NCBI RefSeq assembly: GCF_021474425.1
Contig: NZ_JAKEIP010000058.1
Span: 1 to 38,879, forward strand
From: Streptomyces muensis
GTDB taxonomy: Bacteria; Actinomycetota; Actinomycetes; Streptomycetales; Streptomycetaceae
Length of the DNA: 38,879 nt
Direction: 5' to 3'
Part shown: positions 31,764 to 38,879 of the stretch, piece after piece
Layout of the letters: each line of letters starts with the position of its first letter
Numbering within the stretch: position 1 is the first letter of the stretch
Notes under the pieces: model-generated
Databases searched by the model: none
Told to the model about the DNA's origin: nothing
What the model saw: the letters and a program-made list of their open reading frames with translations, nothing else
Program-made: the position numbers and the translations under genes

Positions 31764-34199
31764 ATGAACACGTCGAGGACTCCCATCAGCGGCTCGGCAT
31801 TTTCGCTGGGAGGCATCGCGACCGCCCTGATCGACCGCGAAGGAACCGTGCTGCGTTGGTCCGGTCAAGCCGCCGAACTGGTTGGCCGGGCGGCTGCGGA
31901 AGTGTGCGGTCGACCGATCGGACAGCTGTTCGCCGACGCGCCAGGCCAAGATGTCGGAGCCACACACTGCGGGAGCGGCATCCCGACGCAGGGGCAGACT
32001 GCGCTCCGCCACAAATCGGGTGCCGCGGTCGAGGTCACGTTTCACTCGATGCCCCTGGACGACTCCTCCGACGTACTGCTTCTGGCAGCTCCCAGCCGGC
32101 AGGTGGCCGACTGGGAGCGGGGCACGGCCCTTCTCCAAGCCCTGCTCACCCAAGACCGAGTCGGGGTCAGCATCCATGACTCTAGCCTGACCGTGGTGCA
32201 GACCAATGCCGCCGCAACCATGCTTGACGGGCATGCGCCGGCCGTCGAAGGGTGTCTGCGCGAAATTCTCAACGCCGAAGACGTGGAAGACACGGAGGCC
32301 GCGCTGCTGCAGGTTCTGAACACCGGAGTCCCGCTGATCGGGCGGGAACAGCGGGTGCGCCAAAGTGACGAGCACGCACGGCAGACGGCTCTGTCGCTGT
32401 CCGCTTTCCGGCTGGAGGACGCGGAGGGCCGCCCTGCCGGTATCTGCACGCTGTTCACCGATGCCACGGCGAGTCGTCGGGCCCGCCTGCGTCTGGATCT
32501 GAGGCGAGAGGCGGCCAATCGCATCGGTGCCTCTCTCAATGTCATGCGCACGGCCCAGGCACTGGCAGACGTTCTTGTTCCCGCCCTGGGTGACTTGGCA
32601 TATGTGGATCTCGCCGAGGCCGTGCGGGAAGGGGATGAGCCACCGAAGGTCTACAGCGGAGGACGGCTCTACCTCCGCCGGGCTGCGGTCGCGTCGGCCT
32701 CCGGCACGTGGCCCGCACCGCTCCTGCAGCCTGGCGACGTGTTGCCCCAGGTCCCCGATACGCCTGACCTCAGATTCTTTCTGCGAGGCGGAACCGCCCT
32801 CGTGACCGACCGGGCGGGCATCATCAACTCGTTCATGCGTCGTCCAGAGACGAGTGAACTCATTCCCATGACGGTTCCCGAGCGGGCGCACTCGCTGGTG
32901 GCGTCTCCTTTGCTCGCCCGCGGACTGCTGCTGGGGCAGGTTGCGGTCTGGCGCACCGAGCAGAGTGATCCGTTCGAGAAGGAGGACGAGGACCTGCTGG
33001 CCGAGATCGCCTCGCGGTCAGCTGTGAGCGTGGACAACGCCCGCCGTTACACCCGCGAGCATCGCTCAACCGTCGCCCTGCAACGAAGGCTTCTTCCACG
33101 CGCCACACCGGACCCCAGCGCGGTGGAGAGCGCGCGTTTCTACCGGCCCGCCGCCGATGGAGCCGAGATCAGCGGAGACTGGTACGACGTCATCCCCTTG
33201 CCCTCCCTTCGGGTGGCCCTGGTCGTGGGCGACGTGATCGGCCATGGTCTGGCGGCCACCGCCACCATGGGCCGGCTGCGCACCGCCGTGCACACCCTGG
33301 CCGACCTGGAGCTCGATCCCACCGAACTTCTGACCCATCTCGACGGCCTCGTACAGCAGCTCGCCGAGGAAGCAGCACCCGAGCACCGGGACGCCGTTGG
33401 CGCGACCTGCCTGTATGCGGTCTACGATCCGGTCGACCGCCAATGTTCCATGGCCAGCGCCGGGCACCTCCCACCCTTGCTGGTCCGGCCCGACGGCTCC
33501 TGCGAAGTGCTCGAGGTCTCCCCCGGCCCACCGCTCGGCGTCGGGGGGATGCCGTTCGAGACAACGAGCATCGAACTTGCCCCTGGCAGCGTTCTGGCTC
33601 TCTATACCGATGGATTGATCGCGCGCAGCGACCACGACCTCGATGCCGGCACCAGGCGGTTGACGAGCAGTCTCGCCGCGCTGTGCCGCCCCGACTGCCC
33701 GTTGGACGGCATCGGCCGCACGCTCATGGCCGACATCAGCGAGGCCGCACCCCGTGACGATGCCACTCTGCTCCTCGCCCGCACCCGAGCGGTGCCCCCG
33801 CACAACACCGCGAGCTGGGAGTTTCCGGCGGATCCAGCGGTGGTCACCGAGGCACGGAAAGCGACGAGCCAACAGCTGACCCACTGGGGTCTGGACGAAC
33901 TGATCTTCACCACCGAACTCATCGTCAGTGAGCTGGTCACCAATGCCATCCGCTACGCAGGCGGACCCGTCGGCCTGCGCCTGATCCGCGAGAACGCACT
34001 GGTCTGCGAGGTCACCGACCCCAGCAACACACAGCCTCGCCTACGCCGTGCCCGCACCACCGACGAAGGAGGCCGGGGCATGTTCCTGGTCGCCCAGCTC
34101 ACGACCCGCTGGGGCAGTCGCTACGGTCAACAGGGCAAAACCATCTGGGCCGAACAGTCGATCGCCCCAGCGACGCCGCGCACAGCCTCCCAGACGTGA
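31764..34199 (+). CDS. PAS-GAF-SpoIIE phosphatase with anti-sigma-type ATPase domain
   Basis: 811 residues from an ATG with GCGAGGAGC upstream. Domains in order: PAS about 10-110, a second PAS-like region about 125-240, GAF about 243-433, SpoIIE/PP2C phosphatase about 434-676 and HATPase_c about 680-805. The phosphatase keeps its metal-binding residues: SGDWYD (Asp472, Asp475), GDVIGHG and the late DDATLLLA. The ATPase domain reads LIVSELVTNAIRYAGGPVGL (N box) and GGRGMFLVAQL (G box), as in RsbW-like anti-sigma kinases. Family role: it dephosphorylates an anti-anti-sigma partner and may also bind it through the kinase domain. No sigma factor or STAS gene is adjacent, so partners act in trans. 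No membrane helix; soluble sensor. Confidence 0.94.
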   Translation: MNTSRTPISGSAFSLGGIATALIDREGTVLRWSGQAAELVGRAAAEVCGRPIGQLFADAPGQDVGATHCGSGIPTQGQTALRHKSGAAVEVTFHSMPLDDSSDVLLLAAPSRQVADWERGTALLQALLTQDRVGVSIHDSSLTVVQTNAAATMLDGHAPAVEGCLREILNAEDVEDTEAALLQVLNTGVPLIGREQRVRQSDEHARQTALSLSAFRLEDAEGRPAGICTLFTDATASRRARLRLDLRREAANRIGASLNVMRTAQALADVLVPALGDLAYVDLAEAVREGDEPPKVYSGGRLYLRRAAVASASGTWPAPLLQPGDVLPQVPDTPDLRFFLRGGTALVTDRAGIINSFMRRPETSELIPMTVPERAHSLVASPLLARGLLLGQVAVWRTEQSDPFEKEDEDLLAEIASRSAVSVDNARRYTREHRSTVALQRRLLPRATPDPSAVESARFYRPAADGAEISGDWYDVIPLPSLRVALVVGDVIGHGLAATATMGRLRTAVHTLADLELDPTELLTHLDGLVQQLAEEAAPEHRDAVGATCLYAVYDPVDRQCSMASAGHLPPLLVRPDGSCEVLEVSPGPPLGVGGMPFETTSIELAPGSVLALYTDGLIARSDHDLDAGTRRLTSSLAALCRPDCPLDGIGRTLMADISEAAPRDDATLLLARTRAVPPHNTASWEFPADPAVVTEARKATSQQLTHWGLDELIFTTELIVSELVTNAIRYAGGPVGLRLIRENALVCEVTDPSNTQPRLRRARTTDEGGRGMFLVAQLTTRWGSRYGQQGKTIWAEQSIAPATPRTASQT

Positions 34200-34334
34200 C
34201 CATTTCCGCACCGGCAACCGGTGCGGATGCCACTCCGAAGGTCCGCAGCGTCGCAGCCACACCAAGTCGTCGGTCCGGCGAGGACCCTCGACGCTCAGCC
34301 TCACAAGATCGGGTACGACTGCGGTGCACGCCCT

Positions 34335-35021
34335 TCACGACCCGGCGCAACTGTCGTATCCACCGAGCCGGACCATGGCTTCGTACACCTGGTCGGCTGT
34401 CATGGGCGGCTCAGGCAGAGGATGTGCCCTGTCAGCGCGGAAGGCGTCGAGCATGAGGTGGAGGTGGCGCCGCCAGACGACAGGGGCGATGCCTCGAGTG
34501 GCCTCGGCGATCCGGCTGTGAGACCAGATCACGAAGGCCAGGTCCTCGGGAGTGACGTCCGCCCGGAGGCTGCCCTGCTCCTGGGCTCGGTGGACGATCT
34601 CCACGCCGAGGTCGTGAATACGTGTCTGGGCGGCTTCGAGACTGGTGGAGTCGGGCAGGCGGACGGAGGCGAGGTCGGCGAAGCCGCGGTCGCCGGCTTG
34701 AAGTGCGCACATCGTCTCGGCGAAGAGCTGGAAGCCCTGCCACGCCTCCTCCATGGCCACCGCTCGTTCCGCGACCTCCAGCCAGGCCCGGACCTTCTCG
34801 GTGAAAACCGCCTGGATCAGGTCCAGGCGGGTGGGAAAGTGCCGGTAGAGGGTTCCGATGGCGAGCTGAGCCTGCCTGGCGATCTGCTCCAGTGGCGCGT
34901 GGAGCCCATGCTCGGCGAAGTGCGCCCGGGCCGCTTCGAGCAGGGCGTCGCGATTGCGCTGAGCATCACGCCGAAGCGGGCGATCGGCGGCGGGCTGAGG
35001 AGCGTCGGGCGAGATGGCCAT
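34335..35021 (-). CDS. TetR-family regulator, divergent from the DoxX operon
   Basis: 228 residues from an ATG preceded by GGTGGAGG; an in-frame ATG three codons upstream (35030) lacks that spacing. HTH: RNRDALLEAARAHFAEHGLH then LEQIARQAQLAIGTLYRHFP. The C-terminal ligand domain has FVIWSHSRIAEATRGIAP, seen in SACE_7040-type regulators. A 19-bp inverted repeat lies upstream. It probably represses the DoxX, NAD(P)-binding and quinone-reductase genes. Confidence 0.92.
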   Translation of the reverse strand: MAISPDAPQPAADRPLRRDAQRNRDALLEAARAHFAEHGLHAPLEQIARQAQLAIGTLYRHFPTRLDLIQAVFTEKVRAWLEVAERAVAMEEAWQGFQLFAETMCALQAGDRGFADLASVRLPDSTSLEAAQTRIHDLGVEIVHRAQEQGSLRADVTPEDLAFVIWSHSRIAEATRGIAPVVWRRHLHLMLDAFRADRAHPLPEPPMTADQVYEAMVRLGGYDSCAGS

Positions 35022-35041
35022 GGCCTCCACCCTAGCAACCG

Positions 35042-35091
35042 GAGGGGACCCTCATGTTCTCTGTTAGGATCCAGAACATGAGGTTCCCCTC
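35042..35091. promoter_or_regulatory. Long inverted-repeat operator between tetR and DoxX genes
   Basis: Arms 35042-35060 and 35073-35091 (19 bp) are complementary except at one position, with a 12-bp spacer. The inner half (CCTCATGTTCT / AGAACATGAGG) is perfect. The spacer contains TAGGAT (35065-35070), usable as a plus-strand -10, so a bound repressor would cover the promoter. Confidence 0.75.
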
Positions 35092-35112
35092 GACTTTTGT
35101 TGGAGTGTGGTG

Positions 35113-35484
35113 ATGAACGTAGTCCTGTGGGTTCTGCAGGCACTGCTCGCGGCCGTCTTCGGCATGGCCGGACTGATGAAGTCCTCGCAGCCCCGGGAAA
35201 AGCTCGCCAAGTCCCTGCCCTGGGTGGAGGACTTGTCGCTGGGCACGGTACGGCTCATAGGAGTGGTGGAGCTCCTGGCCGCCCTCGGATTGATCCTGCC
35301 GGCGGCCACCGGCATAGCCGTTGTACTGACACCGCTCGCCGCCACTGGCCTGGCCGTGGTGATGATCCTTGCCGCGATCGTGCACGCCCGCCGCAAGGAG
35401 GCCGGCTCGATCCCTGTGAACGTCGTGCTGCTGGCGCTGGCGGTCGTAGTCGCCTGGGGCCGCTTCGGCCCTTACTCCTTCTGA
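35113..35484 (+). CDS. DoxX-family membrane protein
   Basis: 123 residues from an ATG with TGGAG 7 nt upstream; in-frame GTGs lie one and two codons earlier. Four hydrophobic helices are visible, with GMAGLMKSSQPREKLAKSLP after the first and VRLIGVVELLAALGLILPAA as the second, typical of DoxX-like proteins. Family roles are quinone or electron-carrier linked and poorly defined. First gene of a three-gene operon; followed by an NAD(P)-binding protein and a quinone-reductase-like enzyme. Confidence 0.9.
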   Translation: MNVVLWVLQALLAAVFGMAGLMKSSQPREKLAKSLPWVEDLSLGTVRLIGVVELLAALGLILPAATGIAVVLTPLAATGLAVVMILAAIVHARRKEAGSIPVNVVLLALAVVVAWGRFGPYSF

Positions 35485-35521
35485 CCCCTCGCCCCAGTCC
35501 GGCAACAAGGGACGTCCATCC

Positions 35522-36154
35522 ATGCGTTTGACTGTCTTCGGCGGTACCGGCCCCACGGGCCGTCTCCTGATCGACCAGGCCCTGGCGGAAGGGCACGAGG
35601 TCGTCGCCTACGCCCGCTCCCCCGAGAAGCTGCCTGTCCGGGAGGGTCTCACTGCGGTCCGGGGAGAGCTGGATGACGCCGGGGCCGTCACAGGAGCGGT
35701 AGCCGGCAGCGCCGTCGTACTCAGCCTCCTCGGCCCGAGCACCAAGAAGGCCGACGCCCCACCGCTGATCGCCGGCTACCGCAACATCGTCGCGGCGATG
35801 CGCGAGCACCGCGTCGATCGGCTCGTGGCGATGGGCACCCCCAGCATCACCGACTCCGCGGACGGCAAGGACGCCAGGGTCAGGCTCATGGTCGCGGGCA
35901 TCCGGACCTTCCAGCCGGTGGCGTACGACACCATCGTGACCATCGGCCGCATCGTGCGCGAATCCGGGTTGAAGTGGACCATCGTCCGGTTCCCGCTGCT
36001 CACCAACGGCCCGAGGACCCCCTCGATCAACGTCCGCACCGTGGGCGAAAGGGGCGGCCTCCGTCTCTCGCGTGCCAACGCTGCCGCCTACTTCCTCCAG
36101 CAGGCCGGCGACTCCGCCCAGGTCGGCCGGGCACCGTTCATTACCGACAAGTAA
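35522..36154 (+). CDS. NAD(P)-binding (NmrA/atypical SDR) protein
   Basis: 210 residues. FGGTGPTGRLLIDQALAEGH gives the GxxGxxG cofactor motif, and VVAYARSPEKL with the Arg after beta-2 suggests NADP(H). There is no YxxxK; this places it with the NmrA-like/atypical SDR group (YwnB, BLVRB-like). Starts 37 nt after the DoxX stop and ends 21 nt before the quinone reductase. Probably a reductase or regulator of an electrophile response. Confidence 0.9.
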   Translation: MRLTVFGGTGPTGRLLIDQALAEGHEVVAYARSPEKLPVREGLTAVRGELDDAGAVTGAVAGSAVVLSLLGPSTKKADAPPLIAGYRNIVAAMREHRVDRLVAMGTPSITDSADGKDARVRLMVAGIRTFQPVAYDTIVTIGRIVRESGLKWTIVRFPLLTNGPRTPSINVRTVGERGGLRLSRANAAAYFLQQAGDSAQVGRAPFITDK

Positions 36155-36175
36155 GAAATGGAAAGGACATCATCC

Positions 36176-37123
36176 ATGCGCGCTTTGATCACCACGGACT
36201 ACGCCGCCGCTCCCGAGGTCGCCGAGATCCCGCGTCCCGAGTTCGGACCGAACGAGGTGCTGGTGAAGGTCGCGGCCAGCTCGGTCAACGGTTTCGATGC
36301 CATGGTCGCGGGCGGCTACCTGAAGGGGATGCTCCCGCACACGTTTCCCGCCGTGCTGGGCAAGGACTTCGCTGGGACGATCGAGGCGGTGGGCGCCGAT
36401 GTTCAGGGCTTCGCCCCGGGCGACGAGGTCTTCGGCGCGGTGATGGAGCTCGCGATTGGCCGGGGCGCGATCGCCGAGTACGCGGTGGCTCAGACCGCCG
36501 TGGGCCTGACTCACCGCCCGGCTGGACTCGACATCGCACGGGCTGGGGCACTGACCGTGGCGGGTGCCACCGCCCACACCGCCATCGAGGCCCTGTCGCT
36601 GCAGCCCAGCGACACTGTCCTGATCGTCGGAGCCACCGGCGGCGTGGGCTCGCTGGCCGTGCAACTGGCGGCGGCGACCGGGGCACGGGTCCTGGCCACC
36701 CACCGCGGCAGGGGCAACGCCGCACACCTGATCGGACTCGGTGCACACGAACTGGTCGACGCCACGGGCGACCTCGCCGCGGCCGTGCGGCAGTATGCCC
36801 CCGATGGCGTTCACGCAGCCCTCCACCTGGGCGGAGACCTCGACACCGTCGCCGGCCTGGTCAAGCAGGGGGGCAGGCTGGCCAGCGCCGCCGCCCAGCC
36901 CGCGCCGGACGCCTACGCCGACCGCGGACTGACCATTGTTCAGGTCATGGCCGACGCCAGCGCCAAGAGGCTGGACCACCTCGCCACCGAGGTCGCGGAA
37001 GGCCGCCTGGACGTACCGATCATGCAGACTTTCACGCTGGACGATGCCCCTGAAGCGATGCGCGCCTTCGGGGCGAGCAAGCACGGAAAGATCGCTGTCT
37101 GCGTCCAGGCAAGCGAGCACTGA
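36176..37123 (+). CDS. Zinc-independent MDR oxidoreductase (quinone reductase-like)
   Basis: 315 residues from an ATG with AAAGGA upstream. GroES-like N-terminus (PAVLGKDFAGTIEAVGADVQ) and a Rossmann domain with VGATGGVGSLAVQLA. Zinc-ligand Cys are absent, as in quinone oxidoreductases (QOR/zeta-crystallin group). It would reduce quinones or enones with NADPH. Last gene of the DoxX operon; terminator follows. Confidence 0.93.
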   Translation: MRALITTDYAAAPEVAEIPRPEFGPNEVLVKVAASSVNGFDAMVAGGYLKGMLPHTFPAVLGKDFAGTIEAVGADVQGFAPGDEVFGAVMELAIGRGAIAEYAVAQTAVGLTHRPAGLDIARAGALTVAGATAHTAIEALSLQPSDTVLIVGATGGVGSLAVQLAAATGARVLATHRGRGNAAHLIGLGAHELVDATGDLAAAVRQYAPDGVHAALHLGGDLDTVAGLVKQGGRLASAAAQPAPDAYADRGLTIVQVMADASAKRLDHLATEVAEGRLDVPIMQTFTLDDAPEAMRAFGASKHGKIAVCVQASEH

Positions 37124-37139
37124 GCTCCCATTCCCCCTG

Positions 37140-37169
37140 CCCCCGGCTCCTCGCGGCGCCGGGGGTTTT
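37140..37169 (+). terminator. Rho-independent terminator
   Basis: CCCCCGGC (37140-37147) pairs with GCCGGGGG (37158-37165) around a 10-nt loop and is followed by TTTT (37166-37169). It is 17 nt past the stop of the quinone-reductase-like gene. Confidence 0.85.
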
Positions 37170-37284
37170 GCCGTCTTGCGGAGGGTGGCCTCCAGGCAGC
37201 ATCCAACCGGAGGGAGCGTCCCCTTTAGTATGGACAGGAGGCAACCTCGTGTTGGCGGCACATAGGTGAAAGAAGCGGGACAGT

Positions 37285-37881
37285 ATGGCTGAGCAGGGCT
37301 CGAAGGCACGCCGACCACGAATCGACGGCCTGCACAACCGTGCCCTGATCGTCGACGCGGCCCTCCGGCACTTCACCGAACAAGGCATCAACGCGTCCCT
37401 GGAAGGGATCGCCAAGGAGGCCGGCGTAGGCCCCGCCACCCTCTACCGCCACTTCCCCACTCGGGAGGCGCTACTCGCCGACGCTCTTTACGTGCGTGGC
37501 GAAGAACTTCTCGCCGGCGTGACCGAGATCGAACGGTCGGCCGACCCCGACTGTGCGCTGCAGCGGTGGATGCGGGTGATGGAGGATTACCTGAGCCTGT
37601 TTCAGGGGCTGCCTGACCCGGTGATCAGGGCTCTGCCCGAGCAGGATTCCCCCCTCTCGGCGCCGTGCCAGAGGCTGATCGACGTCACTGATCGCCTGCT
37701 GAAGCACGCTCAACGCTCCGGGTCCGCCCGCCCGGAAGTACAGGCTGACGGCCTCTTCCTCTCCGTGCTCTGCCTGGCCTGGGCGAAGGCCACTGGAGCC
37801 GCGGACAACGCCACCCTGGAGACCCTGCGCACCATGACAGCGGTCGGCTACCTGGACCAGGTCCGCGCAACAGGGCAGTGA
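37285..37881 (+). CDS. TetR-family regulator
   Basis: 198 residues. HTH: NRALIVDAALRHFTEQGINA then LEGIAKEAGVGPATLYRHFP, a very typical TetR sequence. A short ligand domain follows with RLIDVTDRLLKHAQRSGSAR. Its upstream region carries a GAGG-CAA-CCTC dyad (37236-37246). No obvious partner gene to the right, where insertion-sequence debris begins; it might act on the DoxX operon or on a lost neighbour. Confidence 0.92.
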   Translation: MAEQGSKARRPRIDGLHNRALIVDAALRHFTEQGINASLEGIAKEAGVGPATLYRHFPTREALLADALYVRGEELLAGVTEIERSADPDCALQRWMRVMEDYLSLFQGLPDPVIRALPEQDSPLSAPCQRLIDVTDRLLKHAQRSGSARPEVQADGLFLSVLCLAWAKATGAADNATLETLRTMTAVGYLDQVRATGQ

Positions 37882-37979
37882 TCCGCAGAACGACGTCAGG
37901 GGTGGTGGCGAGGCGAAGTGGCCCCACCTCGGGATGCGATGCCACGGTGGATGTGGTCCGCCGAGGGTGGGCGCTGCGG

Positions 37980-38581
37980 ATGTCCTTGTCCAAGCAGGAG
38001 CTGTCTGACCGGATCCGCCTCGACAGAGCTGGCAGCAGCTGTCGATTCGGGCGTTGCCGAGGAGGTACGGGCGTGCATCGGCGTCTGGTGCGGGAAGCTC
38101 TGGCCTCGCCGGTCCCCAAGCCGCGTCAGCATCCGGCGCGGATCTCGCCGCGCATGCAGCCGTACAAGAAGACGGTCGACGAGTGTCTCCGTGCTGATCT
38201 GGAGGCCCCGCGCGAGCAGGACACACCGCCAAGCGGATCGGTACGCGGCTGGAGGAGGAGTTCGGGGTCACGCTTCCGTACAGCACGGTGCGCGACTTCG
38301 TCGCCGCCCTCCGTCGGGCGATCTCCGAGGAGGGCGGGATTCAGGCCGAGGGCTTTGTGACCCGGCACAACGTCCAGGGCGCGGACGCCGAGGTCGATTT
38401 CGGGGAGGTGTGGGTCGATCTGGCCGGGCAGCGGGTGAAGTGCTACCTGTTCGCGTTCCGCCTGGCACACTCGGGCCGGGCGGTGCACCGGATTTCCCGC
38501 TCCTGCTGGCAGCAGGCGTTATTCGAGGGACATGTGCATGCGTTGACCGTTCTGGGCGGTGTTCCGGCAGGTCAGGTGCGC
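37980..38581 (+). pseudogene. istA: IS21-type istA transposase, frameshifted and truncated
   Basis: Starts at MSLSKQELSDRIR, then the expected HTH segment SIRALPRRYG appears in another frame. HRRLVREALASPVPKPRQHP returns to the first frame, and a further shift near 38215 gives TAKRIGTRLEEEFGVTLPYS and the catalytic-core start DAEVDFGEVWVDLAGQRVKC. HVHALTVLGGVPAGQVR ends the recognisable part near 38580, about half of a normal IstA. At least two frameshifts and a C-terminal loss make it inactive; no istB remains. Confidence 0.85.
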
Positions 38582-38587
38582 AGCCGC

Positions 38588-38772
38588 ATACAGGAGGAGA
38601 ACCCGAAGTGGACCGCCGCGGCGCCGAGAGGCTCTTCCGATCACGGCCTCGGCCACCTCGGATCCCATCTCCAGCTGGCACCACAGCTCCCGCAGTGCCG
38701 CGGAGATGTCCCCGCTGCCCGTGAACCGCCACTGCGCGATGTCGAGGGCGCGCAGCCAGCCGTCCAGATAGG
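38588..38772 (-). other. Unidentified coding fragment between two insertion sequences
   Basis: On the minus strand an open stretch reads LDGWLRALDIAQWRFTGSG, then ISAALRELWCQLEMGSEVAE, with GC-rich third positions and balanced composition unlike its shadows. It has no start or end of its own and no family was recognised. It is probably a piece of a host gene cut by the flanking elements. Confidence 0.35.
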
Positions 38773-38816
38773 GGTCTGAGCTTGTTCCGCTTTGGCGGAG
38801 ACCATCGGTGTGGTGG

Positions 38817-38879
38817 TCAGGCTGTGAGTGCGGTCTCGTATGCGGCGGGACTGCGATAGCCGAGGCTGCTGTGTGGACT
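38817..38879 (-). CDS. C-terminal end of an IS3-type transposase (cut by window edge)
   Basis: The last 20 residues read SPHSSLGYRSPAAYETALTA before a TGA at 38817-38819. HSSLGYxSPxxYE is the conserved end of the integrase core in IS3-family OrfB proteins. The rest lies beyond the window, so whether it is intact is unknown. Confidence 0.8.
   Translation of the reverse strand, partial: SPHSSLGYRSPAAYETALTA

Noticed and set aside
1..38879. tRNA, rRNA, CRISPR array or riboswitch
   Set aside because: None was recognised on either strand by eye; a covariance-model scan would be needed to exclude small structured RNAs.

Overview
The window looks like Streptomyces chromosome, or a close actinomycete relative. 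Base composition is very GC-rich with strong G/C bias at third codon positions. Starts are often GTG or TTG behind GGAG-type ribosome sites, secreted proteins carry long Ala-rich signal peptides, and TetR regulators are abundant. The family set also fits: XRE-nSTAND-WD40, SpoIIE phosphatase with PAS/GAF/ATPase domains, and a P450 with ferredoxin and reductase. All calls come from reading the sequence and translations; no database search was run.

Layout. Positions 1-4550 hold a secreted alpha/beta hydrolase, a broken IS5-type transposase with a MITE-like palindromic repeat beside it, and two secreted minus-strand proteins, one resembling aerolysin-type beta pore formers. Positions 4555-9464 hold a 1237-residue XRE-nSTAND-TM-WD40 signalling protein and an unrecognised secreted protein. 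Positions 9470-10717 are decayed DNA with a beta-galactosidase (GH42) relic. Positions 10718-15143 are a minus-strand thiol-redox cluster (SDR, thioredoxin, DUF2630, DsbA/FrnE-like protein, NhaA-DsbA fusion) with a divergent TetR gene. Positions 15885-21720 hold an Lrp/AsnC regulator divergent from a MalY-type PLP enzyme, a TetR gene, an OhrR-like gene divergent from an esterase, an AhpD-like gene, an OsmC-like gene and a small secreted protein. Positions 22059-25526 are a complete class I P450 system (P450, 3Fe-4S ferredoxin, FAD reductase) divergent from a TetR gene, with two dyad operators between them. Positions 25654-27860 hold a GH32-like glycosidase and a LacI regulator with three copies of one 18-bp operator. 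Positions 27860-28860 are decayed and include a scrambled oligopeptide-type ABC ATPase. Positions 29089-31223 are a beta-lactamase-fold hydrolase followed by an HSL-type esterase. Positions 31764-34199 are the SpoIIE phosphatase. Positions 34335-37881 are a TetR gene divergent from DoxX, NAD(P)-binding and quinone-reductase-like genes, then another TetR gene. The right edge is insertion-sequence debris (IS21 istA, then an IS3-type transposase end).

How it works together (inference). The window is mainly a string of small, locally regulated detoxification and redox modules, each with its own repressor and often a visible operator. The most system-like unit is the thiol-redox/NhaA-DsbA cluster. 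The clearest regulatory readouts are the three-site LacI regulon, the phased TetR operator pair at the P450, the long inverted repeat in front of the DoxX operon, and the perfect palindrome inside the AhpD-like promoter, whose half-site recurs upstream of a nearby TetR gene.
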